This document shows, in pieces, positions 24,431-35,740 of a stretch of DNA of 64,000 nt. The notes beneath the pieces were generated by a model. The model was not told where the DNA came from. It searched no databases and saw only the letters and a program-made list of their open reading frames with translations. Every line of letters starts with the position of its first letter. The stretch's first letter is position 1. The stretch lies in NCBI GenBank assembly GCA_026168455.1, contig CM047427.1, forward strand, positions 64,174,162 to 64,238,161. Reading direction: 5' to 3'. The DNA is from Theocolax elegans. Taxonomy: Eukaryota; Arthropoda; Insecta; Hymenoptera; Cerocephalidae. The position numbers and the translations under genes were made by a program.

Positions 24431-25040
24431 TCAAATGATGGAAATAAATTTCACAGGCGAACGGATCTTAACCAAGACAATAAGCAGTGAAAAAAGTTTG
24501 TATGGATCCAATGCTATTTTCGCGCAAAAATCCTATATAAACGCGTAGAGTATCCTTTTGCTAAGCTTCGACTGGATTTTCTTCAGTTAAAACGATCTCG
24601 CACTGGGAAGTTCACCTTTTGGTTCTCCGATTCTCGGCAGTGAAAATCCGACGGCATTGGTTTATTGGCCAGTGCGCAGACTGCACGTCGAGCGCCATCA
24701 CTGCGAATAGAAGAAAAGAGAAAAGGAAAAACGTTGACAATCGTGCAACGAGAACTAAACTGAGAATGAACAACGGATGAGCAGCCTGGGAGGTCGGCAA
24801 TACGACGAATTCACTTTCAGTTTATATTCTTTACAAATATATATAGGTATACATTCATATATGTAATAGATGGTGAGTAATTTACATATTTATAAGTTTT
24901 ATATAAAAAAATAATTATAGAAAAAGAAATCGCAATTAACCATTATGCATATATATTTTTAACACAAATCGTAATGAAGATTAAAAATATTGTGAAACAT
25001 CGTCTCTTAAAATATTAACGTAGAGTAGCTAAAACTAATG
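24431..25040. other. GC-richer patch then AT-rich DNA
   Basis: 24440-24800 is GC-richer with scattered CpG and a short minus-strand frame (24612-24800), not recognised. 24810-25040 is AT-rich. Confidence 0.4.
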
Positions 25041-25546
25041 GATGTCTCTCAGTCATATCGTCGGAAAATCTTAGAAACTGAACTTTGAAGTACTATCGAT
25101 AACGAAATGAATCCCATTCGTCTTGAGTTCGTAACATCACCGAAGAAGAATGTACCTGTAAGAAGCGCAAAATCGGTCACAGGTTCGGCCATCTCTCGCA
25201 CCAATCGAGTGCTGACACTCCGGCAAAATAATTGGCAAAAGAAAAGCAGAGTCGTCGAGGAGGGGTAAGAGGAGGAGGTGGAGGAGGAGGAGGAGGAGGA
25301 GGAGGAAGAGGAGGAGGCAAGAGATGGCTGACGGGTCGTATTGTCGGGGCGGGCAGGTGTCCGAGTTTGTGGACAATGGTCCGACAATTGCCAACCACCG
25401 GTAAAACTTTACGAGGAGTCCGAATTCCCCGATGCGCCCCGCACAGTCCCCCGTAAACGTTAGTCCCGAAAAGCGGACGTACCTGTCGACTCGCTTTGTG
25501 CGACTCGTTACTTTGCATTGTTGCGTACGCAGGGCTACTTTCGACC
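25041..25546. other. CpG-rich island with a GGA repeat
   Basis: CpG-rich on both sides of the GGA microsatellite. Open frames here are poly-Gly (+) or poly-Ser/poly-Pro/poly-Leu (-) readings of that repeat. Confidence 0.45.
25257..25318. repeat. (GGA)n microsatellite
   Basis: About twenty GGA-like units with a few interruptions; purine-only on the plus strand. Confidence 0.9.
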
Positions 25547-25974
25547 TCGGTCCTCTGTTATTGCTGCTGCTGCATCTCTTGTATGTATATCTCTCCTTGT
25601 GCACGTGTGCGTGTCTACGTATTTCACCTTCTTCTTGTACGTTTGCGTGCGACGAGAGGAAAAAAAGAGAAGCGCTTGGACACCTTTTGACCTCGCGCTG
25701 CGTCTTGATTGTTCTCTTCACCTTTATTTTCTTCTTCACTCTTATTGCGTCTTACGAGAGCGGTTAGTACCTAATTATACTGTAATTTACAGAGCTAATG
25801 CCAGTATGACATATGCACTGTATAACCGTCGGATATTATCAATATAGTTTCTAATTTTTAATTCCACTGTGTAGTATAATACAAACGGTTATATGAAAAA
25901 ATTGATACAACTGTCGTGTCACAAAAAATATAAATTACTTTAATATTTTTATGATCGAAAGAAAAAATACATAC

Positions 25975-25997
25975 ATATATATATATATATATATATT
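25975..25997. repeat. (TA)n microsatellite, copy A
   Basis: TA run abutting the truncated left side of the transposon remnant. Confidence 0.85.
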
Positions 25998-26002
25998 ATA
26001 CT

Positions 26003-26503
26003 TATTCAACTTGAAAAAAAATCTAACTTCGCCACAATTGATTTTTTTATCCAAAAGTCCAAAAAAAAGCTTGGAGCAATACCTTTCAAATAATCTGTAG
26101 CATTTTTATGGCCTTCAATTCTGTAAAAAGTTATGATAATTTAAAGAAAGACGAAATTTTTTAAAAATTTAAATGGGAAAGACCATGTTAATTTTTGTGA
26201 ATTTTTTGTCTTTCTTCAAATTATCATAACTTTTTGCAGAATTGAAGGCCATAAAAATGCTACAGACCATTTGAAAGGTATTGCTCCAAGCTTTCTTTTG
26301 GACTTTTGGATAAAAAATCAATTGTGGCGAAGTTAGATTTTTTTTAAGTTGAATATTGACATGTAGTTTATCTAACATTTACCTGAAATTAGAAATTCTA
26401 ACCCAGAAGGATAAATTCTAGATATAATTAGCAACGAATGTTACATATAATGTTCTATAGTAAAAGTTGATAGATTTTGAGTTATAGCGGTAAACCCAGC
26501 TGT
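26003..26503. mobile_element. End-less remnant of the TGGGGTATTCC palindromic element
   Basis: Corresponds to 28061-28560 of the complete element. It keeps the whole centre of the palindrome (for example GGCCATAAAAATGCTACAGA mirrored by GTAGCATTTTTATGGCC) but neither terminus. The left break lies next to the (TA)n tract and the right break falls at CCCAGCTG, joined directly to TTATAGCTTG, the host flank seen beyond the complete copy. Confidence 0.85.
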
Positions 26504-26835
26504 TATAGCTTGAATAAACATGAATATCTAAATAGTTAAACATCGCCTAACAATAAAACAGCAAGTATTTTAAACAATTTCACATTGTGAAAATATCGAT
26601 GAGAGAAAACAGTTTTATTTCGAATCATTGGTAATTTTGCAATGGTTGTATAAAAAACAAGTACCATATGCACGTATTCATGTACTGTAACAAAACGAAG
26701 CTTACTTATCAATTTGAACAATCTAAATTAAATATATAAATTTGATGATGGTGCATCATGTAGCCGTGATAATAAGAGCAGAAAAACGATCAGTGCGATA
26801 ATCGGAGAGTATATTTGTGCACGTACGCGCTCGCC

Positions 26836-26857
26836 TGTGCGTGTGTGTGTGTGTGTA
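26836..26857. repeat. (GT)n microsatellite, copy A
   Basis: GTGTGT run; the equivalent at 29077-29092 is slightly longer. Confidence 0.75.
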
Positions 26858-27691
26858 CATATAGTACAAGTCGCTCGGCATGACGAATCAATGATATACA
26901 GATGTGGTCCACAATTTTCCGACATATGTCACCACAGGCGCACTTGCCTGCGTGTGCCGCAAAAGCCAAACTGCCGTGCGCGCGCGCCTCTACGTGTAAG
27001 CATGCATATGTATGTGCATATACCTTGCGCTTACGTTACGAGGATCGAATGACGGTATAAGGGCATGAATAATTTCCGATCGACCGTTAGGGGTAAAAGA
27101 CAGATCGGCGACACCTTCGTGCTTCTTGACATTGTGTGTCGCAGGCTGCGAGTGAGCTGCTTCAAGGATGACGCGCATTTGAATTAGAAACGAGGTGGAA
27201 CAGCGCCTCGTGCGCCCGTCGCCCGTCAGTCCCGTCGCCTCTAGTATCTCACCTCGAGCTATCTCATCTCTCATCGGTCCTCGTTATTGCTGCTGCTGCA
27301 TCTCTTGTATGTATATCTCTCCTTGTGCACGTGTGCGTGTCTACGTATTTCACCTTCTTCTTGTACGTTTGCGTGCGACGAGAGGAAAAAAAGAGAAGCG
27401 CTTGGACACCTTTTGACCTCGCGCTGCGTCTTGATTGTTCTCTTCACCTTTATTTTCTTCTTCACTCTTATTGCGTCTTACGAGAGCGGTTAGTACCTAA
27501 TTATACTGTAATTTACAGAGCTAATGCCAGTATGACATATGCACTGTATAACCGTCGGATATTATCAATATAGTTTCTAATTTTTAATTCCACTGTGTAG
27601 TATAATACAAACGGTTATATGAAAAAATTGATACAACTGTCGTGTCACAAAAAATATAAATTACTTTAATATTTTTATGATCGAAAGAAAA

Positions 27692-27695
<4 letters not shown>

Positions 27696-27738
<43 letters not shown>
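27696..27738. repeat. (TA)n microsatellite, copy B
   Basis: About 21 TA units directly before the transposon end. The TA-rich target probably expanded after insertion. Confidence 0.9.
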
Positions 27739-27741
<3 letters not shown>

Positions 27742-28730
27742 GGTATTCCACGTGAAGTGGTCCGATCAAAATTTTAAAATGCGCCAAATTTTGGGTACAC
27801 ATTGCAAATGTTTTTCAGAATATAGAAAAAAATGTTTAGGTACTGGAATTTATTAGTTCAAAAGTTATTCTAACCTCAAAAAGTGAACTTTTTCCAGTTT
27901 TTTTCAACACCAGCTGAGTTCATCGCTATTTAACTCAAAATCTATCAACTTTTACTATAGAACATTATATGTAACATTCGTTGCTGATTAGGTCTAGAAT
28001 TTATCCTTCTGGGTTAGAATTTCTAATTTCAAGGTAAATGTTAGATAAACTACATGTCAATATTCAACTTGAAAAAAATCTAACTTCGCCACAATTGATT
28101 TTTTTATCCAAAAGTCCAAAAAAAGCTTGGAGCAATACCTTTCAAATAATCTGTAGCATTTTTATGGCCTTCAATTCTGTAAAAAGTTATGATAATTTAA
28201 AGAAAGACGAAATTTTTTTAAAAATTTAAATGGGAAAGACCATGTTAATTTTTGTGAATTTTTTGTCTTTCTTCAAATTATCATAACTTTTTGCAGAATT
28301 GAAGGCCATAAAAATGCTACAGACCATTTGAAAGGTATTGCTCCAAGCTTTCTTTTGGACTTTTGGATAAAAAATCAATTGTGGCGAAGTTAGATTTTTT
28401 TTAAGTTGAATATTGACATGTAGTTTATCTAACATTTACCTTGAAATTAGAAATTCTAACCCAGAAGGATAAATTCTAGATATAATTAGCAACGAATGTT
28501 ACATATAATGTTCTATAGTAAAAGTTGATAGATTTTGAGTTATAGCGGTAAACCCAGCTGGTGTTGAAAAAAATATGGAAAAATTCATTTTTTGAGGTTA
28601 GAATAACTTTTGAGCAAATAGATTCCAGTACCTAAAAATTTTTTTCTGTATTCTGAAAACATTTGCAAAGTGTACCCAAAATTTGGTGCATTTTAAAATT
28701 TGATCGGACCACTTCACGTGGAATACCCCA
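27739..28730. mobile_element. Near-perfect palindromic transposon, termini TGGGGTATTCC
   Basis: The left end TGGGGTATTCCACGTGAAGT is mirrored as ACTTCACGTGGAATACCCCA at the right. The two halves stay complementary almost to the centre near 28235, leaving only about 30-40 unpaired bases. TATA lies outside both ends. The terminus shares TGGGG[T/C]ATTCCA[C/T]GT and the following GATCAAAATTT with the element at 4036-5430, but the interiors differ, so this is a second subfamily. No transposase frame; the mirrored short frames 28038-28229 (+) and 28226-28435 (-) are the arms. As RNA it would be a hairpin of nearly 500 base pairs. Confidence 0.88.
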
Positions 28731-29074
28731 TATATATTTATAGCTTGAATAAACATGAATATCTAAATAGTTAAACATCGCCTAACAATAAAACAGCAAG
28801 TATTTTAAAACAATTTCACATTGTGAAAATATCGATGAGAGAAAACAGTTTTATTTCGAATCTTTGGTAATTTGGAATGGTTGTATAAAAAACAAGTACC
28901 ATATGCACGTATTCATGTACTGTAACAAAACGAAGCTTACTTATCAATTTGAACAATCTAAATTAAATATATAAATTTGATGATGGTGCATCATGTAGCC
29001 GTGATAATAAAAGCAGAAAAACGATCAGTGCGATAATCGGAGAGTATATTTGTGCACGTACGCGCTCGCCTGTG

Positions 29075-29094
29075 CGTGTGTGTGTGTGTGTGTA
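29075..29094. repeat. (GT)n microsatellite, copy B
   Basis: GTGTGT run in the CpG-rich end of copy B. Confidence 0.75.
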
Positions 29095-29496
29095 CATACA
29101 GTACAAGTCGCTCGGCATGACGAATCAATGATATACAGATGTGGTCCACAATTTTCCGACATATGTCACCACAGGCGCACTTGCCTGCGTGTGCCGCAAA
29201 AGCCAAACTGCCGTGCGCGCGCGCCTCTACGTGTAAGCATGCATATGTATGTGCATATACCTTGCGCTTACGTTACGAGGATCGAATGACGGTATAAGGG
29301 CATGAATAATTTCCGATCGACCGTTAGGGGTAAAAGACAGATCGGCGACACCTTCGTGCTTCTTGACATTGTGTGTCGCAGGCTGCGAGTGAGCTGCTTC
29401 AAGGATGACGCGCATTTGAATTAGAAACGAGGTGGAACAGCGCCTCGTGCGCCCGTCGCCCGTCGTCCGTCGCCCGTCTCCTCGAGTATGATCCTC

Positions 29497-29497
29497 A

Positions 29498-29531
<34 letters not shown>
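29497..29531. repeat. (CT)n microsatellite
   Basis: CT run with one TG interruption just downstream of duplication 1. Confidence 0.9.
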
Positions 29532-29559
29532 TCCTCGTCTCGCTTCATTTCGAACTTGT

Positions 29560-30135
29560 TTGGGGAATAAAATGCTATAATATCGTGCACATGCCAACTT
29601 TAAAAGCCTAACATGTTTATGTATGAAATATTTAATAAGTTAAATTACTCGGAGGATAAGTGTAAAGATTATCAAGTTGTATATGTGCGGGTATGTACTC
29701 GTCAAGCCAGTTAATAAATCTACCGTTATATATATATATAAGTACATAAATACATTCAATATTATCTAGCGACATTTTTTAATAAATACATTTTTATTTC
29801 TTTTATTCATTTTTTTATCTTTATTTAAACTGGTAGTTATTTAACACGCATACAAATAAAATAATTTCTACTAACAAAATTTGCATATGTTGAGGCATTT
29901 TGATCCTATAATTCGAATACAAATCATATTAAATATTGTATTTTATGATAATCGTACAGTTTCTAATTATACCTTTACTAAACCATAAAAATATATACTA
30001 CAATTAAAATTAGCTTTAAAATAAATGAACGGATAATCGACATTTTAGGAAAAGTAAATCAATTCGGTTTAAAATTAGATGATGAAGTGGTACGATAATT
30101 TTTTGTCATATTGTCAAATCGTCATTATTATTTAA
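29560..30135. other. AT-rich spacer, nothing seen
   Basis: AT-rich with a short (TA)n at 29727-29740. Confidence 0.5.
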
Positions 30136-30840
30136 TATGTTTAGCGAAATCGATGATTGTAGAATGCGTCTATATGTATATATTTATATGTACATATATA
30201 TACATATGAATCTGTCGAGGCATGCGCCACTCGCCGGTAATCCAGAGCGTGTGCGAGGGTAATTTTAGAGGCAACCGAGCCAAATTGCCAGGATGTTCGC
30301 GCGTAACATAACACATACATATACAACTTTCTCTCTCCCCTTTACCTATCTCTCTCTCCCTCCCTCTCTCCGTCTCTTTTCTTCTTTGCCTATATTTTCA
30401 TCTCTTTCGCGCACACGACAGGGTTGAAAAGCGCGACGCACGTACGTACCTGCACATCGCATGGTCGATTTAAAACGAGCAATAAATATATTAATACCCA
30501 GATGTTCAACCTCATCTTGTTCCTATATATGCGTATATGTATCTTGTACCTTGAGCAATATTTCTCACTTCATTTCAATCTTTTCACACATTTTTTCTTT
30601 TATATCAATTGATTTTCAATTGTATTTAACTTGTAAATTAATGCGTAAATTAATTGCAAAATAATACTATCTAAATTAATCCTTTTGTATCAAAACAGTA
30701 TACAATTTTAGTTAGAATACATATAAATAAAAAATTTTAATTATTCGTTTTAATGAAATATCTGTGTTTTAATGAAAAGTGTAAATTCAATTTTTTGATG
30801 GTATATTGTATTTTTTTATTTTCCATTAATCTCTCTTATT
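30136..30840. other. Short CpG/CT-rich island then AT-rich DNA
   Basis: 30200-30460 has CpG-rich sequence followed by CTCTCTCCCTCCCTCTCTCC-type pyrimidine tracts. 30480-30840 is AT-rich. Short overlapping frames only. Confidence 0.4.
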
Positions 30841-31330
30841 CTATCAATTGTTAACCTCTTTCACGCTCTTATATAAATTTACTTTTTTCCTTTCCCCGTC
30901 AACCAATCGCATAAGAATGGGCGTGATTTTTGGTCCCCAGGGTGAGATCATAACTCGCGCTATGAAAAATTCATAATCAATGTCACGCATTTCAATTTCA
31001 CTTACATGTACGAAGGGACAGAAGTGAAAAAGGTCTGGTTTAGCAATGGGCATGAACACATCGAGGATCGCGATAAATTTTCTTTATGTCGCGGGGCGTG
31101 GAGTTGGGCGGAATTGCGAATTTGCCTTTATTTTTTACTATTCGTTTCTCGTCCTCTTTTTCTAATTGATTGATTTTTATCGATGCGTAATTATTTTCTA
31201 ATGCGCATTCCTACTCCGGGTTATTGATACCGTGCGAAATGATTTTTTACGGGCATTGTCGTTGCCTTATGGGCCAAATTGATATTCAAATTGGACCGTG
31301 CGAGTTGGTCGACGCTATAAGACCAACACC
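30841..31330. other. GC-richer island, no gene recognised
   Basis: Mixed-composition sequence (GTCGCGGGGCGTGGAGTTGG at about 31088) with less low-complexity than most islands. The minus frame 30844-31059 is not recognised. Confidence 0.4.
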
Positions 31331-32460
31331 GGCTAAGAAATTGATATCGCATCGAATATGTTCAATGAAAATGTGATGCAATAGTATATTATTGACACAG
31401 CTGCTACACTTATTTATTACATTGTATTTCATGTAAATTTTTAGTTTTATGAATCTATATATACATGTATGCACTTTTATACTTACCATATATTAAATAT
31501 TAAATGAGTATCAACCTAGAATTATTAACATTTAGATTTTACATCGATTTTATAATATATTTTTTAATTACAATTGAAATTAAATGGATCAATGATGCAA
31601 TAAAAAATCGCAGCTAATTTAATGGCATGTACCTTTTTCATAAGTAATTTATCGCTCATATACCTACATAACATATTCTAATATGAAATTTAATCATTCA
31701 CAATTGATGTGTCTAACGTTTTTATTTAACTTTTTTGCCTAACAGCGTTTGCCATAGAAAATACAATTTTTTTAATTTTTTTTAAACAAATCTATATAAT
31801 GACTTGAAATTTTTACAGCATACAATTACTATTATGGTCTCACTACCACGATTTTTTCAGCAAATTTGACTGATGAGTTTTAGAGTTATAACAAATTAAA
31901 AACAAATCAGCATTCTTTTCGACTAACTTATTTTAAATTATAATATAGAGGTTACTTGAAAACCCCGGATCGAGAGCAAACATTTTTTTATTCTCTATAA
32001 AGTACATTTGGTCTAACTCATATCATATGTAGCATTCAAAACGTGCAAAAATCAGTTTTTGAAAAATCGAAAATTGGCTATCAATCAAAAGCAGATCTAT
32101 AGATAGAAAAACAAATATTTTTTATGAATTCGAAAATCGAAAAGAAAATTACATGACAAAAACGAGCGATATCGATAAAGTAGTTTAAAAAAATATAGCG
32201 GTATACGTACAAACACACACACATATACACACAGACCTTTTCTAAAAACACGTGATTTGGCCTCTTGACATGTAAAAACATACTTTTAACATGTTTTTGG
32301 AAATCGAAAAATTCCCTATGAGGGAGCAGTAATTGAATGGAAAAATCGTGTATTATAGAAAGAAAAAAGACAATGTTTATATAATGATTTAGCCGCTTAA
32401 AGTACCTGTAAGCGACAATAAACCACCAAGTGTATATATGGAGCATTATATTCGAAGATT
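31331..32460. other. AT-rich DNA, possibly containing decayed transposon sequence
   Basis: 31740-32100 has the style of the palindromic transposon interiors (GAGTTATAACAAATTAAAAA, long T-tract/A-tract alternation), but I found no matching termini. A (CA)n run lies at 32212-32234. The minus frame 32081-32446 is Phe/Ile/Tyr-rich and not recognised. Confidence 0.35.
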
Positions 32461-33130
32461 TTTCAATTTAACTCGAGTTTCAATACAATAACAATTTGTC
32501 CGTATGATAGGAGACTCCCGTATCGTCAAATCACAGCAATCCAAACACTGTGCGTCCATGTACATAAGTAAAAGGAACAAAGAAGGACCTTTCTTTTCTG
32601 AAACGCCGTAAAAAAGAGAATCGCACGAGCGGCGTGAAAGGTCCCAAAAACGCATAAAAGAAGAGGAGTCGTGCTAACAATGGGTTGAATGGCTCATCGC
32701 GCGATATTTGGATCGACGAGTTCATTCATGCCCTGTGTTGCTGGCTGTGTCTCTTTTGAGTTTATTCTCGTCGCTTTTTCTCGTAGGTCAAATGCCGTCC
32801 TTGAATGAAAATAGGGCCAGAAGTCCGTCAATGAACGGCGATTCAAACGAAGAGACGATACCTTTTTCCGCGCCGCACCTTTTGGGAAACTGATGGGCGT
32901 ATATATACACCTTCCTGTTTCGTCCTCTCCCTCTTTTTCTCTCTTTTCCTCTTCTAACTTTTTCTTAGACACTTTTTGTTTGGCATTCTTTTCATTTTCC
33001 TTGGTCCTCTTTTATGCAGTTTTCCTGCCTATTCTTCCTCATAGTCTACGGTATCATTTCTGTTTGCTCTCGCCCCTTTTAACCAGGTAATCTGTACTTC
33101 TGGTATATACATTTTATGGCTTACACATTT
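32461..33130. other. CpG-rich then pyrimidine-rich island
   Basis: CpG-rich to about 32890, then T/C-biased on the plus strand. Overlapping short frames on both strands; none recognised. Confidence 0.4.
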
Positions 33131-33400
33131 TTTCTCGTTTGGTCTGCTTACAATGTACAAATGAGACTTGTATATCTACCAATTTTCGCAAGAGTTTCAG
33201 CTCGTTTCACTAAATTAATTGGAATTTCAAATAATAATATTTTGTCAGATGTATAAACGGTTCAATAATATTTTTAGCCGCTTATATAAAATGGAGATTC
33301 AAGTTCAATCTAATTATCATAAGGCGTAATATGTAATCTGTAATATTTATCATTCTAATTTAAAAGTTTAATCAAACAAAAACTAATATTTATTTTGATT
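33131..33400. other. AT-rich spacer, nothing seen
   Basis: AT-rich; no features. Confidence 0.5.
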
Positions 33401-33920
33401 ATAGGTTGAAAGATATTAACTGCAAGAAGAAAACGAGAAAAGACCACGGTACTTTCTTTGTCCTATCCGTTCATTGTTCAGCATCACTTCTTGCAACAAG
33501 CGCGTTGCAACAATGTCAAACGTTTCTTCCGTTCTATCTTTCACCTCCGAAAATACACACAATGAGGGAGTTCGCCTGCCGGCAACGTTCGTCGAATACA
33601 GTCAACGCGATGCACAATGTCCTACCAGTGGCCCTCCTATTTTTTCGTTCGGATAGAAGGAGAGAATTTGGTCATTGTCGCAGGAGAGCGCATGACCTCT
33701 ACATTCTTTTTGCGCGCGAGTGCGCTTTTGCTTTCTCGCTTTATGCCCGATACTTTGGACCTGCGACTATAACCTCTCTTAAAAAGCTCGCCGCGCCTTT
33801 CTCCGAGTCTTGTTCTTCTTGAGTTAGTGCGAACTTCCTGTCGTACCACCGCAAAGTGAGCTAATCTACCGAGATGACAAAGAACGAAAAACAGTGATTT
33901 TCGTGAGAACTTCTGGATAA
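33401..33920. other. GC-richer island, no gene recognised
   Basis: The plus frame 33406-33822 (138 residues, Ser/Phe/Leu/Arg-rich) is overlapped by 33474-33656 (+) in another phase and 33637-33849 (-). No domain is recognised, so it is left uncalled. Confidence 0.4.
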
Positions 33921-34500
33921 ATTATGTCTTCTGTTTCTTCAATAGGTATAGCATTTTATTCGTTCGTATTACTCGTAATTGTAAAACATTTTTGCTGCAG
34001 TGGTAATTCATATTTTCTTAATTAAAAATTGAATTATAGAGCCACATTTATAATAATAATGAACTATCAATTATTAAGAATTATTAATTATTTACAATCG
34101 TATTTATATTATTGAATAGAATAAAACATAGAATTTTAAAGTTTTATATCAAGCATATTTTATGTCAAAATAAATCGTATTTAAAGTAAAATGGTTTCTA
34201 TTGGAAGAAGAAAGATACAATCATGGCTGTGTCATAGTACATTTAGATATTATAATACACTGCTCAAAGCTTCCTTAAAGCGCGTGTTCTAGAGATAACT
34301 AATTGTCCTTGTTCAGCGATTATATTGTAGATAATAATAAAGAGTAAACTGTTCGATATTTAATTACAGCTCATTTATTATAGTTTAAAAAACGAAATAG
34401 AATCAACAATGATCGAGCGTAAAGGTAATTAATAATTTATGATAGATACACCTAGTGATGTGTATACAAAATGTGTATACAAAATTGAACGATTTGGTAT
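33921..34500. other. AT-rich spacer, nothing seen
   Basis: AT-rich; the word TGTGTATACAAA occurs twice at 34460-34480. Confidence 0.5.
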
Positions 34501-35330
34501 AGTGTACGGCTAAAAGAACATGGAATCTTATTAGCAGAAAGTATTATGCACTCTCTTCTCCTGTCTCGTTGGACTGAAAATTAAAGCAGAATTGTTATCC
34601 GAAAATGATCGATAGGTAGAGTGAATTGAAACGACGTAAAAGTTCTCTCGTACAAATCTGTTATAACTCATGTTCCTCGTACGTAGATCTTCGAAATTCT
34701 CAAACTCCTTCTCAATATCTCCCTCCAGTATCCTCCCTCTATGTCTCGCTGACAAGCATTGACGAATGAGATATGTTCGCGCGCGGCCCACGAAGAAAGA
34801 AACGTGGAAGAAGAATAAGAAAAGAGTCCGAAGACGCAACTGGAAAGACGAAAGAAAGAGAGAAGTAGAGACGGAGGGAGGGATGGAGGGAGAGAGATGA
34901 GAATTCTTAATGAAAACCCTGTGGCTAATGGTCCAAGAGTGTCAATGAAAACTGAAAAGCAAAATTCACGATGAATGAGCGGATAGCTTCTTTAAAAAAG
35001 GGACGGATGCACATCCCTTCGTTCGTTCTTTCTCTAGCTGTCTCTTTTTCCTGGTCTTCTCCCCCCTCCCCCCCCCCTCTCCACTCCCCCTCCCCCCATT
35101 CAGTATGGTTAGTCAACATAGGCGTTGTCTCCCTCGAGGAATGACCAAGCATAGTGTTCAGCCTTTCAACCCGTCGAATTTATCGTAAACAAATGTCAAA
35201 TCAGCGGAGAGAAGAGGAAAAATACGCACGCGCATGGTCCTTCTTTCTGTCACGAACATTTTGTAACGTTTCAAATCCTTTCACCTCGCAAGTATTTTCA
35301 TGCAATCATCAACAGATACATCATTGTGTG
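34501..35330. other. CpG/purine-rich island with a long C tract
   Basis: Purine-rich at 34790-34900 (GAAAGAAAGAGAGAAG, GGAGGGAGGGATGGAGGG), then a C-rich tract at 35061-35097. Frames on either strand reflect this bias. Confidence 0.45.
35061..35097 (-). repeat. C-rich tract; G-quadruplex pattern on the minus strand
   Basis: C runs of 6, 10, 5 and 6 are separated by T, TCTCCACT and T. The complementary strand therefore has at least four G runs of three or more with short loops. Confidence 0.6.
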
Positions 35331-35740
35331 TATAATTTTTAATACTTTTCAACTAGCTGGATAATGGTGTTGTAATAATAACTGATTAATATTCTGGAGA
35401 ATAGTACTAAATAAAAAGTTACACTATAATTACAGCACTTTATTTTAATATTTAAGGAGATGCTGCTTCTCGTTACAGATTTCTTATTTAACTTATTTAA
35501 AATTATTTAAGCAGATGCATAATATTAATACTTTAAATAATACGCCTTTGTTCAAATATTAGGAAAAATGTATAGATTGAGAAATATATAATGTACAGTA
35601 AAACCAATAAATGTCGGTAAATATGTGTATTTTATGGAGGTATAAATAATGATTTCCTCTCAAATTTGAAATTTAAATGTGTCTTAATAATTTTTGATAA
35701 CTGTTGAGTAAATTGATAGGTTTATTGGTAAGAAGAATAA
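35331..35740. other. AT-rich spacer, nothing seen
   Basis: AT-rich; no features. Confidence 0.5.

Larger units (their letters stand above)
25547..27227 (+). repeat. Direct duplication 1, copy A
   Basis: Starts TCGGTCCTC and ends CGCCCGTCGCCCGTC. It matches 27274-29464 nearly base for base, except that it lacks most of both ends of the palindromic transposon found there (about 320 bases on the left, 180 on the right), plus small indels in homopolymers and microsatellites. It contains a CpG-rich part (25547-25800), an AT-rich part with the transposon remnant, and a CpG-rich end (26780-27227). No gene. Confidence 0.9.
27274..29464 (+). repeat. Direct duplication 1, copy B
   Basis: Matches 25547-27227 and carries the complete 992-base palindromic element at 27739-28730. 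The link between the copies (27228-27273) loosely resembles the sequence just after copy B (29465-29505), as if the junction were itself a blurred repeat of that flank. Confidence 0.9.

Noticed and set aside
25137..25739. 200-residue minus-strand frame and its poly-Gly plus-strand partner
   Set aside because: The frame is carried through the (GGA)n microsatellite, read as Ser/Pro/Leu or Gly runs; part of it lies in duplication 1 and reappears there with no sign of coding constraint.
27228..27273. Junction between the copies of duplication 1 as a possible transposon target site
   Set aside because: No inverted repeat or target duplication is visible there; it looks like a degraded repeat of the downstream flank.
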